Origin: an uncultured Porphyromonadaceae bacterium
GTDB taxonomy: Bacteria; Bacteroidota; Bacteroidia; Bacteroidales; Muribaculaceae
Length of the DNA stretch: 60,734 nt
Direction of reading: 5' to 3'
NCBI GenBank assembly: GCA_902491625.1
Contig: CABUIO010000012.1
Location: 1-60,734 of the forward strand
The translations under genes were made by a program, and so were the position numbers. Shown here piece by piece: positions 24,966 to 33,561 of this stretch. The notes under the pieces are model-generated. The model saw only the letters and a program-made list of their open reading frames with translations. It did no database searches and was not told the DNA's origin. Numbering within the stretch: position 1 is the first letter of the stretch; every line of letters begins with the position of its first letter.

Positions 24966-25844
24966 ATGAAAGCTTTTGTGTTTCCGGGCCAAGGCGCCCA
25001 GTTTGTAGGTATGGGAAAAGACCTCTATGACAACAATGAGGAGGCTCGCGCCATGTTCGAGAAGGCCAACGAGATTCTCGGTTTCCGCATCACTGACCTG
25101 ATGTTCAACGGCACAGAGGAGGATCTCAAACAGACCAAAGTGACACAGCCCGCCATCTTCCTCCATAGCGTGATCCTGGCCAAGACTCTCGGCGAGGAAT
25201 TCAAGCCCGACATGGTGGCCGGACATTCGCTCGGCGAATTTTCCGCCCTCACCGCTGCCGGCGCCCTCAGCTTCGAGGATGGCCTGCGTCTCGTCTCCAA
25301 ACGCGCAATGGCCATGCAGAAAGCATGTGAGCTGCAGCCCTCGACAATGGCTGCCATCATCGCCCTCCCCGACGAGAAAGTTGAAGAGGTGTGCGCAGGC
25401 ATCGACGCCGTAGTCGCCCCCGCCAACTACAACTGCCCCGGCCAGGTCGTCATCTCCGGCTCCATCGAAGGCATCGACGCCGCATGTGCCGCTCTCACCG
25501 AAGCCGGTGCCAAGCGTGCCCTCAAGCTTAAGGTCGGCGGCGCGTTCCACTCGCCCCTCATGCAGCCCGCGCAGGAGGAACTCGCCGTAGCCATCGAGGC
25601 TGCCGAGATCAAGACTCCGGTCTGCCCTGTCTATCAGAACGTTGACGGAAAGCCCCACACCGACCCCAAGGAGATCAAGGAGAATCTGCTCAAACAGCTC
25701 ACCGCACCCGTGCGCTGGACTCAGGATGTACAGAACATGATCGCCGACGGCGCCGACGAGTTTATCGAGCTTGGTCCCGGCAAGGTGCTTCAGGGTCTCG
25801 TATCGAAAATCAACCGCAGCGTCGCCACAAGCGGCCGCCAGTAA
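24966..25844 (+). CDS. fabD: Malonyl-CoA:ACP transacylase
   Basis: 292 residues. FabD loads malonyl from CoA onto acyl carrier protein for fatty acid synthesis. The N-terminal FPGQGAQFVGMG motif and the nucleophile elbow AGHSLGEFSA (Ser near residue 83) are present, with the catalytic His in GGAFHSPLM near 200. Asd follows 14 nt later, suggesting co-transcription though the pathways differ. Confidence 0.96.
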   Translation: MKAFVFPGQGAQFVGMGKDLYDNNEEARAMFEKANEILGFRITDLMFNGTEEDLKQTKVTQPAIFLHSVILAKTLGEEFKPDMVAGHSLGEFSALTAAGALSFEDGLRLVSKRAMAMQKACELQPSTMAAIIALPDEKVEEVCAGIDAVVAPANYNCPGQVVISGSIEGIDAACAALTEAGAKRALKLKVGGAFHSPLMQPAQEELAVAIEAAEIKTPVCPVYQNVDGKPHTDPKEIKENLLKQLTAPVRWTQDVQNMIADGADEFIELGPGKVLQGLVSKINRSVATSGRQ

Positions 25845-25858
25845 AATCAGCGCAACCC

Positions 25859-26869
25859 ATGAACGTAGCTATCGTAGGAGCGAGCGGCGCAGTCGGTCAG
25901 GAGCTTCTAAAGGTGCTTGAAGAACGTGATTTCCCGGTCGAAGAGCTTCGCCTTTTCGGATCGAAGCGCAGTGCGGGAAAGGAATACACTTTCCGCGGCC
26001 GCAGCATCCGCGTCAGGGAACTGACCCGCAACGCCGACGACTTTCGAGGCATACAGATCGCCTTCACCTCCGCCGGAGCCTCCGTCTCCAAGGAATATGC
26101 CGACGTCATCACAGCCCATGGTGCGGTGATGATCGACAACTCCAGCGCCTTCCGCATGGATCCCGAAGTGCCGCTGGTCGTGCCTGAAGTCAACGCCACC
26201 GACGCACTCGTGCGCCCCAAGGGAATCATCGGCAACCCAAACTGCACCACTATCCTCATGGTTGTGGCGCTCAAGCCGATCCATGACCTCTCACCCATCG
26301 AGATGGTGCATGTGGCAACATATCAGGCCGCCTCGGGTGCCGGTGCCACCGGCATGGAGGAACTGCGCGTCCAGACTGAGGAGATCGTCGCAGGCAAGCA
26401 ACCCACCGTAAAGAAGTTTCAGGATCAGCTCGCCTTCAACCTCATTCCACAGATCGACGTCTTCACCGACAACGACTACACCAAGGAGGAGATGAAGATG
26501 TTTAACGAGACACGCAAGATCATGCACGCTCCGCAGATGCGTGTCAGCGCCACATGCGTCCGCGTGCCGGTGATGCGTGCCCACAGCGAGGCCGTCTGGG
26601 TCCGCACCCGCGACAGGCTCGACATCTCAGACGTGCGCAAAGCCATGGAGAATGCCCCAGGACTCGTCATGGTCGACGATCCCGCGCAGGGCAAATATCC
26701 CATGCCGCTCCATGCCGCAGGATCGGATCCTGTCTACGTCGGACGTCTGCGCAAAGACCTCGCCGACGACCACGGCATCACATTCTGGGCCGTCGACGAC
26801 CAGATCCGCAAGGGCGCCGCTCTCAACGCCGTACAGATAGCTGAATATCTGCTTCCGACCCTCGGATAA
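25859..26869 (+). CDS. asd: Aspartate-semialdehyde dehydrogenase
   Basis: 336 residues. It reduces aspartyl phosphate to aspartate semialdehyde, a step toward lysine, threonine, methionine and diaminopimelate. It has the NADP-binding GASGAVGQELLKVL at the N-terminus, active-site Cys in IGNPNCTTI (residue ~127), and RVPVMRAHSEAV near 235. A terminator hairpin follows at 26895-26928. Confidence 0.96.
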   Translation: MNVAIVGASGAVGQELLKVLEERDFPVEELRLFGSKRSAGKEYTFRGRSIRVRELTRNADDFRGIQIAFTSAGASVSKEYADVITAHGAVMIDNSSAFRMDPEVPLVVPEVNATDALVRPKGIIGNPNCTTILMVVALKPIHDLSPIEMVHVATYQAASGAGATGMEELRVQTEEIVAGKQPTVKKFQDQLAFNLIPQIDVFTDNDYTKEEMKMFNETRKIMHAPQMRVSATCVRVPVMRAHSEAVWVRTRDRLDISDVRKAMENAPGLVMVDDPAQGKYPMPLHAAGSDPVYVGRLRKDLADDHGITFWAVDDQIRKGAALNAVQIAEYLLPTLG

Positions 26870-26894
26870 GCATTTACGCACAATGCACATACTC

Positions 26895-26936
26895 ACAGAC
26901 GTGTCGGCGAAAAAGCCGGCGCGTCTGTTGCTTTTT
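26895..26936 (+). terminator. Terminator of fabD-asd
   Basis: An imperfect stem ACAGACG...CGGC over a GAAAAA loop pairs with GCCG...CGTCTGT (ending 26928), then TGCTTTTT. Its right edge overlaps the -33 TTG of the tRNA-Pro promoter. Confidence 0.65.
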
Positions 26937-26958
26937 CCAACTAAATGTATTAACTTTG
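26928..26958 (+). promoter_or_regulatory. Promoter of tRNA-Pro (and possibly queFCDE)
   Basis: TTG (26928-26930), a 20-bp spacer and TAACTTTG (26951-26958). No separate strong promoter was seen for queF beyond the tRNA. Confidence 0.75.
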
Positions 26959-27018
26959 CAGCGCAAAAAGAGGCCGACGAAAGCGTGTTGCCACGCCGCC
27001 GGAAGCCGCAGATGCATT

Positions 27019-27093
27019 CGGGGCGTAGCGCAGTCCGGTTAGCGCACCTGCTTTGGGAGCAGGGGGTCGCGAGTTCGAATCTCGCCACCCCGA
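27019..27093 (+). tRNA. tRNA-Pro (anticodon TGG)
   Basis: 75 nt, with a TTTGGGA anticodon loop (TGG, codon CCA) on a perfect CCTGC/GCAGG stem, and a TTCGAAT T-loop on a perfect stem. The acceptor CGGGGCG/CACCCCG has a C6-A67 mismatch. CCA is not encoded. Confidence 0.92.
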
Positions 27094-27106
27094 CAAAAAA
27101 TCTTAG

Positions 27107-27148
27107 AAACCACACCACCGGCGTAGTCTTTCGGGAGTGTGGTTTTTC
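27107..27148 (+). terminator. Hairpin between tRNA-Pro and queF
   Basis: AAACCACAC (27107-27115) pairs with GTGTGGTTT (27137-27145), followed by TT. It probably ends the tRNA transcript, perhaps leaky toward queF. Confidence 0.65.
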
Positions 27149-27159
27149 AATATGCCGAT

Positions 27160-27630
27160 ATGCGAAACGAACATGAACTTGAAGGCGTAAGCCTGCTCGG
27201 AAACCAGAATACCAAGTACTACACCGACTATAATCCCGACGTGCTGGAGACATTCGTCAACAAGCATCCGGGACGAGAGTATGTCGTGACGTTCGATTGT
27301 CCGGAATTTACCACCCTCTGTCCCAAGACAGGACAGCCCGATTTCGGCCACATCTACATCACCTACATTCCACGCGAGCGCATGGTCGAGAGCAAGAGCC
27401 TCAAGCTCTATCTCTTCAGCTTCCGCAACCACGGCGACTTCCACGAGGATGTCGTCAACATCATTCTCAACGACCTCTGGGAGCTCATGGATCCGATGTA
27501 TCTGGAGGTGAGGGGACGCTTCATGCCGCGCGGAGGCATCAGCATCCATCCTTTCGCCAACCGCGGCGACGACGCTCACAAGGATCTCGTAGCCTCGCGA
27601 CGCATCGACATGATGAGGACAATTCCCTGA
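27160..27630 (+). CDS. queF: NADPH-dependent 7-cyano-7-deazaguanine reductase (preQ0 reductase)
   Basis: 156 residues, the short type I form. QueF reduces the nitrile of preQ0 to the amine of preQ1 with NADPH. The motif FTTLCPKTGQPDFG (residues ~44-57) carries the catalytic Cys that forms a thioimide, and ESKSLKLYLFSFRNHGDFHE follows (binding loop with Glu/Ser). The ATG at 27160 (MRNEHELEG) was chosen because the frame upstream runs into the terminator hairpin. First gene of queF-queC-queD-queE. Confidence 0.95.
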   Translation: MRNEHELEGVSLLGNQNTKYYTDYNPDVLETFVNKHPGREYVVTFDCPEFTTLCPKTGQPDFGHIYITYIPRERMVESKSLKLYLFSFRNHGDFHEDVVNIILNDLWELMDPMYLEVRGRFMPRGGISIHPFANRGDDAHKDLVASRRIDMMRTIP

Positions 27631-27672
27631 CAATAAACCACGCGCTAAACTTTTCCCGCAAAATCTGAAAAG

Positions 27673-28338
27673 ATGAAAACAACAGAAAAAGACTCTATAC
27701 TCGTGCTCTCCGGCGGCATGGACTCCACAACCATGCTCTATGACTTCGCCGACAGAATCGCACTCGCCGTCAGCTTCGACTACGGCTCCAACCACAACGC
27801 CCGCGAGATCGCCTGCGCGGCCGAGAACTGCCGCCGCCTCGGAATCGAACACATCGTCATTCCTCTTGACTTCATGGGCAAGTATTTCCACAGCTCGCTG
27901 CTCGAAGGCGCCGACGCCATCCCCGAAGGACATTACGCCGCCGACAACATGAAGTCGACAGTCGTGCCTTTCCGCAATGGCATCATGCTCGCCGTAGCCG
28001 CCGGACTCGCCGAAAGCCGAGGGCTCGCCCACGTCATGCTTGCAAACCACTCCGGCGACCACACCATCTATCCCGACTGCCGCCCCGAATTTGTCGACGC
28101 CATGGATCAGGCGATCAGACGAGGCACTTTCGCCGACGTCACCCTCCTCGCCCCCTACACAGCGATCACGAAGACCGACATCGCACGCCGGGGCAAAGAA
28201 CTCGGCATCGACTATTCGCTCACCTACTCTTGCTATAAGGGCGGCGCCCTCCATTGCGGCAAATGCGGCACATGTGTCGAACGCAAGGAAGCCATGCGCG
28301 ACGCCGGAATCGATGACCCAACCGTTTACGAAGCCTGA
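27673..28338 (+). CDS. queC: 7-cyano-7-deazaguanine synthase
   Basis: 221 residues. QueC converts CDG (7-carboxy-7-deazaguanine) to preQ0 with ATP and ammonia. The PP-loop LSGGMDSTT lies at residues ~13-21, and the zinc-binding cysteines in SCYKGGALHCGKCGTCVER near the C-terminus. Only 4 nt separate its stop from queD. Confidence 0.96.
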   Translation: MKTTEKDSILVLSGGMDSTTMLYDFADRIALAVSFDYGSNHNAREIACAAENCRRLGIEHIVIPLDFMGKYFHSSLLEGADAIPEGHYAADNMKSTVVPFRNGIMLAVAAGLAESRGLAHVMLANHSGDHTIYPDCRPEFVDAMDQAIRRGTFADVTLLAPYTAITKTDIARRGKELGIDYSLTYSCYKGGALHCGKCGTCVERKEAMRDAGIDDPTVYEA

Positions 28339-28342
28339 CCCC

Positions 28343-28681
28343 ATGTATTATATAAAGAAACGACTGGAGATCTCCGCAGCCCACCGTCTCCAACTCTCCT
28401 ACGAGAGCAAATGTTCCAACCTCCACGGCCACAACTGGATCATCACCGTGGAATGCCGCTCGCGCGTGCTCAACGCCGACGGCATGGTGGCCGACTTCAC
28501 CGACGTCAAACGCCTCCTGCTCGAACGCCTCGACCACAAGGTGCTCAACGACGTGCTTCCCTTCAATCCAACGGCCGAAAACATCGCCCGATGGATTGTG
28601 GATACCGTGCCCAACTGCTTCCGAGCCGAAGTGTGCGAAAGCGAAGGCAACACCGCGGCCTACGAGCGCGACGACGACTGA
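28343..28681 (+). CDS. queD: 6-carboxy-5,6,7,8-tetrahydropterin synthase
   Basis: 112 residues. QueD converts dihydroneopterin triphosphate to carboxytetrahydropterin in queuosine synthesis. The zinc histidines lie in SAAHRL and NLHGHNW, and the catalytic Cys in ESKCSNLHGH. Its start was fixed by MYYIKKRLEISAAH right after queC; a longer in-frame extension upstream would overlap queC and was not used. Confidence 0.93.
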   Translation: MYYIKKRLEISAAHRLQLSYESKCSNLHGHNWIITVECRSRVLNADGMVADFTDVKRLLLERLDHKVLNDVLPFNPTAENIARWIVDTVPNCFRAEVCESEGNTAAYERDDD

Positions 28682-28703
28682 CATCCAATCCTCCTCCGCA
28701 CCT

Positions 28704-29309
28704 ATGAAATACAAGATCAACGAAATCTTCTACTCGCTTCAGGGAGAAGGCACCCACGCAGGAGTGCCATCCATCTTCGTGCGCTTCTCCGGCTGCAACC
28801 TCCGCTGCCCCTTCTGCGACACCGACCACGACAGCGGCGAGTGGATCTCCGGCCACGACATCGCAGCCTTCGCCAACGCATATCCCGCCGACTGGATCAT
28901 CCTCACCGGCGGCGAACCTTCGCTATTCATTGACGACGACCTCATTCATTTCCTTCACGTGGCCACCGGCAAGAAGATAGCCATCGAGACCAACGGCACG
29001 CGCCGTGTGCCCGAAAGCATCGACTGGATCACCTTCTCACCCAAATGCGGACTCGCAGACTCGCAGGAAGCCTCAGCCCTGCAACTCCAGCGCGCCGACG
29101 AGATAAAAGTTGTCGATGTCGGTCAGGACCTCGATTTCTACTTCTCCATGCCGCAGGCCGGATCCATCACGCAGATGTATCTGCAACCGTGCTACGTTCC
29201 CGACGAAGAAGAATTCCGCCGCAACATCGCCCGCACAGTAGAGCGCGTGAAAGCCGACCCTCGCTGGCGCCTCTCCACGCAGCTCCACCGCTTCCTGCGC
29301 ATCCCCTGA
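28704..29309 (+). CDS. queE: 7-carboxy-7-deazaguanine synthase (radical SAM)
   Basis: 201 residues. QueE rearranges the QueD product to CDG with S-adenosylmethionine. The cluster motif CNLRCPFC (Cys-x3-Cys-x2-Cys) is at residues ~31-38 after GEGTHAGVPSIFVRFSG, and WIILTGGEPS follows. Start MKYKINEIFYSLQGEG. It completes queF-queC-queD-queE, leading from a GTP-derived pterin to preQ1; QueA, Tgt and FolE are not in the window. Confidence 0.95.
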   Translation: MKYKINEIFYSLQGEGTHAGVPSIFVRFSGCNLRCPFCDTDHDSGEWISGHDIAAFANAYPADWIILTGGEPSLFIDDDLIHFLHVATGKKIAIETNGTRRVPESIDWITFSPKCGLADSQEASALQLQRADEIKVVDVGQDLDFYFSMPQAGSITQMYLQPCYVPDEEEFRRNIARTVERVKADPRWRLSTQLHRFLRIP

Positions 29310-29391
29310 ATACAGCCACCTTCACCCCTGATAATCAGCCACAACTGAGAAACGCGGCAAACAGAGAAAAAAATTTGACAAGGTAAAAGCA

Positions 29392-29421
29392 TTGTCAAGT
29401 CAAAAAAAAGATGTAAATTTG
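29392..29421 (+). promoter_or_regulatory. Promoter of tRNA-Thr
   Basis: TTG (29392-29394), a 19-bp spacer and TAAATTTG (29414-29421). Confidence 0.8.
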
Positions 29422-29432
29422 CACCACAAAAA

Positions 29433-29505
29433 GCCGCAATAGCTCAGTTGGTAGAGCATTTCATTCGTAACGAAAAGGTCGTGGGTTCGAGTCCCACTCG
29501 CGGCT
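29433..29505 (+). tRNA. tRNA-Thr (anticodon CGT)
   Basis: 73 nt. The anticodon loop TTCGTAA gives CGT (codon ACG). The T-arm GTGGG-TTCGAGT-CCCAC is perfect. The acceptor GCCGCAA/TCGCGGC has an A6-C67 mismatch, and the anticodon stem TTTCA/CGAAA an A-C mismatch next to the loop. CCA is not encoded. Confidence 0.92.
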
Positions 29506-29520
29506 CAGAGCCAAATCCAC

Positions 29521-29560
29521 AGAGAACCAGCTACTTAACCGGCTGGTTTTCTCTTTTTAT
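29521..29560 (+). terminator. Terminator after tRNA-Thr
   Basis: AGAGAACCAGC (29521-29531) pairs with GCTGGTTTTCTCT (29542-29554, small bulge) and is followed by TTTT. Confidence 0.75.
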
Positions 29561-29622
29561 CGCTCAGCCATCCTTAGTCTGGCAAAACCAAATTTGCCCT
29601 CATTATCTTCCCGCCCATCTAT

Positions 29623-29697
29623 CCTCCTGTTCTCCTGTCTCCCCCTCCCTCCGGTTCTTCTGTCTCCCCCTTCCTCCTGTTCTCCTGTCCCTTAGAG
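29623..29697. repeat. Three 25-bp polypyrimidine tandem repeats
   Basis: Three consecutive 25-bp units start at 29623, 29648 and 29673. Each reads CCTCCTGTTCTCCTGT or a near variant (second copy CCTCCGGTTCTTCTGT). The plus strand is almost purely C and T. It abuts the 3' end of the OLD-like gene. Confidence 0.8.
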
Positions 29698-29709
29698 CCG
29701 AATTTGTCC

Positions 29710-31311
29710 TTAGTTATCGCCGCTTGCGGCGATCGCGTCTTCGATGTAGCGGGGAAAATGCAGCGTCGTCTCTGTGAGGAAAAGGGCGTGAGCACAGGCG
29801 TTCTTGTTGAGGCGCATGTGGTGCAGCATCGCGGAGGCGTCTGCGAATTCGGTACCGAAGATGCGGTTGAATCTGCGCGTGGTGTTGCAGTGAAGAAGGT
29901 GAGGTTCGAGTGTGTTGTAATTGAAATTGTCGGATGGAGCTTTTCCGGAGAAGTCGGAGGCTGAAAGTATTTCCGTGGGCGTGAAGACCTTGATGCGGCC
30001 TTCGCTTTGCCGTACGTAGCTGTCAAACCTTTGCAGAACTTTGTCGGGCGCACCATCGGAATCCGTGACGACACTCACGTGAAGCCGCAGCGGCAGTGCA
30101 AGAGCGAGATAACGACGGAAGGCGAGTCCCCTTACGCACACCACGTCGATGCCGTCATCGGACGGAAGGCGCCCGTAACGCTGAAGATATGCCTTTTGTA
30201 TGATCAGTTCGTCTGAGTCGCCCTCCACGAGGATGCAGCGTTTTGCCAATATCATGCGCAGTGTGTCGTAACCGGCGAGTCTCCGGAAGAATCCCGATGT
30301 CTCGGCGTCGATGTCGCGCAGAGTGATATGTGCGTCGGACGAAAGGATTGTCAGGGAGTCAAGGCCGAGTTTGTTGGCCACATAGCTGCTGAGGGTCGTC
30401 AGAATCAGCTGACTTCCCGCAACACTCTTTTCAAGAAACGCGATGTGGCGCTGCATCGACGAGAATGACAGATGTTCCTCGGGTTCCTCGATCAAAACGA
30501 CCGACGATGCCGGCCTCCCGGCTGCACATACGGCGGCGAGTCGCGTAGCTACGGATTTGCGTGTACCTCCTCCGCCGGATGCGATCGGCATTCCGTCGGC
30601 GCTGACACTCAGAAGCCTGCTCCACTGCATCGGGGCGGCCGATGCGGCGGTAATGCCGAGCCGCGAGCCAGTAGGTGTGGCGGTGTCGCTGTCGGAGAGC
30701 AGGGCGTTGAGTTCGGCCACAGCATCGTCAGAGGATACGATGCTACGCAGCGAGGCGTTGAGACGGCGCAGACGCAGATGGTCGTCAATCGAGACGCTGT
30801 TGCCTAAAAGTCCGTGAAGGAAGCTGCTTTCGCTTGTGTCGCCGTCAATGAGGTATGAAGTCAGAGGCACGACACAGCCGTCGAAGCTGTCGTAGCGGCG
30901 TGAGGTGTAGAACTGCACAGGGAGCTCGTCGCACGCAGGATCGGACACAGCCTCGTAAAGCAGAGGCAGATATGCCTCCGCAGGAACGATCGCGCAGATT
31001 ATCTCGATCTTCAATCCACGGGGAGAACAGACCGTAACGCAGATCCGGATTTCCGGAGGAGCCGGATGAACGCCATTGCGGACGCCGGCGAGAAATTCCT
31101 CCGCAACTTCTTTTGTAAAGAGGTAAGGCGTCAGGCAATCGGCGAGCGGACGTCCGCGAAAGTCGCCGGTAAGGGCAAGATGGATCGCTTCGAGCACCGT
31201 GGTCTTGCCCGAATTGTTGTCGCCGACAATGATGTTGAGCCGGGGATTGAGTTCAAGCTCAAGATGGCGGAAACGCTTGAAATTGTGTATGCTGAGATGG
31301 GAGATATACAT
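29710..31311 (-). CDS. OLD-like protein: AAA ATPase with TOPRIM nuclease domain
   Basis: 533 residues. An ABC/SMC-type ATPase has Walker A GDNNSGKTT at residues 30-38 after MYISHLSIHNFKRFRHLEL, and Walker B region SSVVLIEEPEEHLS near 270. A C-terminal TOPRIM domain follows, with CILVEGDSDELII near 355 and VVTDSDG near 410. This is the layout of OLD (overcoming lysogenization defect) family ATP-dependent nucleases, some of which act in phage defence or DNA repair. The start at 31311 lies 1 nt beyond the ABC-F stop codon, so translation is likely coupled. An upstream in-frame extension would overlap ABC-F and was rejected. Confidence 0.85.
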   Translation of the reverse strand: MYISHLSIHNFKRFRHLELELNPRLNIIVGDNNSGKTTVLEAIHLALTGDFRGRPLADCLTPYLFTKEVAEEFLAGVRNGVHPAPPEIRICVTVCSPRGLKIEIICAIVPAEAYLPLLYEAVSDPACDELPVQFYTSRRYDSFDGCVVPLTSYLIDGDTSESSFLHGLLGNSVSIDDHLRLRRLNASLRSIVSSDDAVAELNALLSDSDTATPTGSRLGITAASAAPMQWSRLLSVSADGMPIASGGGGTRKSVATRLAAVCAAGRPASSVVLIEEPEEHLSFSSMQRHIAFLEKSVAGSQLILTTLSSYVANKLGLDSLTILSSDAHITLRDIDAETSGFFRRLAGYDTLRMILAKRCILVEGDSDELIIQKAYLQRYGRLPSDDGIDVVCVRGLAFRRYLALALPLRLHVSVVTDSDGAPDKVLQRFDSYVRQSEGRIKVFTPTEILSASDFSGKAPSDNFNYNTLEPHLLHCNTTRRFNRIFGTEFADASAMLHHMRLNKNACAHALFLTETTLHFPRYIEDAIAASGDN

Positions 31312-31312
31312 G

Positions 31313-33112
31313 TCAGGCGTCGTACTCCATAAGTTCGAGCAGGCGAAGCTCCTTGGTGTCGATCTCCCCGATAAGCACGGCGATGCGGCGTCCTGCCTCG
31401 GCGATTTCATCGGGTTTCATCATGCCCGACGACATGTCTGCCTCAAGTTGAGCCTTCTCATCTTCGAGACGAGGCAGCTCCTCTTCAAGCGCTTCCATCT
31501 CTTTGCGTTCCTTGAATGTGAGACGACGGCGCTCCGCCGCTTCACGGCGCTGGCGCTGCGGTGTCTCCGTCTCGGGACGTGATGACGCTTCGGCGGCCTT
31601 GCGCTCCTTCTCGCGCTGCTGCACGCAGTGGCGGTAGGTGGAGTAATCGCCGGGGAAGTCCATCACGTTTCCGCCAGGCTCAAGCACAAAGAGATGCGAG
31701 GCGAAGCGGTCGAGGAAGAATCGGTCGTGGCTCACGGCGATGACACATCCCTTGAATTCCGTGAGATAATCCTCCAGCACGGCGAGCGTGGCGATGTCGA
31801 GGTCGTTGGTCGGTTCGTCGAGCACAAGGAAGTTGGGATTGCGCATCAGCACGAGCGCAAGATACAGACGGCGTTTCTCGCCTCCGGAAAGCGTGCCTAT
31901 GAATTTCTGCTGGTCAGCGGGATCGAAAAGGAATCGGCACAGGAACTGCGAGGCTGACACACTCCCCGCGCCGGAGAGTTTTACCTCGTCGGCCACGTCG
32001 CGCACCACGTCGATGATGCGCTTGTTGTCGTCAAGCTGCATCCCTTGCTGCGAATAGTAGCCCCATCGCACCGTCGTGCCGACATCTATAGTGCCGCTGT
32101 CAGGCTGCAGGAGTCCCATAAGGAGGCGGATAAAGGTTGTCTTGCCGATACCGTTCGGACCCACGACGCCTACTTTATCGTAGCGCGCGAAGTCGTAGCT
32201 CCAGTCGCGGAGCACGCACTTGTCGCCAAAGCTCTTCGACAGTCCTCGGGCTTCAAATATTTTGGAACCGATATAGCCGCCTTTCATGTCGAGTGCTACA
32301 TTACGCGCTTCCGCGTTGGCTTGCGAAGCACGGCGTTCCAGCTCATGGAAATTGTCGATGCGGTATTTCGCCTTCGAGCCGCGTGCCTGCGGCTGACGTC
32401 GCATCCATTCAAGCTCGCCGCGCAGCAGATTCTTCACCTTCGCCGTCTCCGCATCGTAGGCATCTCGGCGCTCCTGACGTTTCTGGAGATAGTAGTCGTA
32501 ATTGCCCTTGTAGGTATAGGTGGTGCGGTCGTCGATCTCGATGATCTTGTTGCAAACCTTGTCGAGGAAATAGCGGTCGTGGGTCACCATCAGCAAAGCC
32601 ACACGCTGGCGGCTCAGATAGTTTTCCAGCCACTCTATCACCTCGATGTCCAGATGGTTCGTAGGCTCGTCGAGCATCAGGAGGTCGGGATTGCCCATCA
32701 GCACGCGCGCCAGCGCCACACGCTTCACCTGACCGCCCGACATCTGCCCCATCGGCTTGTCGAGTTCATGGACACCGACCTGACCGAGCATCGAAGCCGC
32801 ACGGTCGCGGAATGTCCAGTCATCTTCCTCACGATGCGGAAGCGCCTCCATGTATTGCAAAGGAGTCGTCTCCGGCTCGATCTGCGGCGTCTGCTCCAGA
32901 TAGCCCACACGCAGCCCGCTGCGGAAGACTACATTGCCGCTGTCGCGGTCCTCCTTTCCGGCAATGATGCGCAGCATCGTGCTCTTGCCGGTGCCGTTTC
33001 GGGCTATGACGCCGATCTTGTCACCCTCGTAGACACCGAAAGTGACATCGGCAAACAGCAACCTGTCGCCGAAGGACTTCGTCAGTCCCTCGATCTGCAC
33101 ACAACTTACCAT
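31313..33112 (-). CDS. ABC-F family ATPase
   Basis: 599 residues with two ABC cassettes and no membrane helices. Walker A motifs are RNGTGKST (~residue 37) and GPNGIGKTT (~residue 317). Signatures are MSGGQVKRVALARV and LSGGEKRRLYLALV. A C-terminal coiled-coil region (~530-599) is rich in Glu and Arg. ABC-F proteins bind ribosomes or nucleic acid; the C-terminal coil resembles Uup more than EttA. A role in translation rescue or DNA transactions is inferred. RidA precedes it and the OLD-like gene follows with coupled start. Confidence 0.92.
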   Translation of the reverse strand: MVSCVQIEGLTKSFGDRLLFADVTFGVYEGDKIGVIARNGTGKSTMLRIIAGKEDRDSGNVVFRSGLRVGYLEQTPQIEPETTPLQYMEALPHREEDDWTFRDRAASMLGQVGVHELDKPMGQMSGGQVKRVALARVLMGNPDLLMLDEPTNHLDIEVIEWLENYLSRQRVALLMVTHDRYFLDKVCNKIIEIDDRTTYTYKGNYDYYLQKRQERRDAYDAETAKVKNLLRGELEWMRRQPQARGSKAKYRIDNFHELERRASQANAEARNVALDMKGGYIGSKIFEARGLSKSFGDKCVLRDWSYDFARYDKVGVVGPNGIGKTTFIRLLMGLLQPDSGTIDVGTTVRWGYYSQQGMQLDDNKRIIDVVRDVADEVKLSGAGSVSASQFLCRFLFDPADQQKFIGTLSGGEKRRLYLALVLMRNPNFLVLDEPTNDLDIATLAVLEDYLTEFKGCVIAVSHDRFFLDRFASHLFVLEPGGNVMDFPGDYSTYRHCVQQREKERKAAEASSRPETETPQRQRREAAERRRLTFKERKEMEALEEELPRLEDEKAQLEADMSSGMMKPDEIAEAGRRIAVLIGEIDTKELRLLELMEYDA

Positions 33113-33127
33113 CTCTCAGACGCCTCG

Positions 33128-33505
33128 TTATCCGATCGCGGCGACAGCCTCGATTTCAACCAACGCCTGCTTGGGAAGCTCTTTCACCGCGAAAGCGCAG
33201 CGTGCTGGGAACGGTGCTGAGAAAAACTCCGCGTAAACCTCGTTCATGGGTGCGAACAGCGACATGTCGGCAAGGAACACAGTTGTCTTCACGACCGACT
33301 CCGGGCCAAGGCCACGCTCGGCAAGGATAGCCTTCAGATTGCCGAGACTCTGACGGGTCTGTTCCTTGATGTCATTCGGCATAGTGCCGTCGGAGGGATT
33401 GATCGGGAGCTGACCCGACACATATACAAAACCGTTGGCCTCGATAGCCTGACTGTAAGGGCCGATCGCCGCCGGCGCATTGGAAGTATTGATAGCCTGT
33501 TTCAT
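33128..33505 (-). CDS. ridA: RidA family reactive intermediate deaminase
   Basis: 125 residues. RidA hydrolyses 2-aminoacrylate and related enamines to keto acids. Typical motifs are NAPAAIGPYSQAIEANGFVYVSGQLP near the start and RCAFAVKELPKQALVEIEAVA at the end. The ATG at 33505 (MKQAINTSN) is preferred over a longer in-frame upstream start. It lies 15 nt before the ABC-F gene on the same strand. Confidence 0.94.
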   Translation of the reverse strand: MKQAINTSNAPAAIGPYSQAIEANGFVYVSGQLPINPSDGTMPNDIKEQTRQSLGNLKAILAERGLGPESVVKTTVFLADMSLFAPMNEVYAEFFSAPFPARCAFAVKELPKQALVEIEAVAAIG

Positions 33506-33561
33506 AAAGAAGGTATTGACTTTGGAATCAAAATAATTTTGGAACACAAATATGGCAATAA

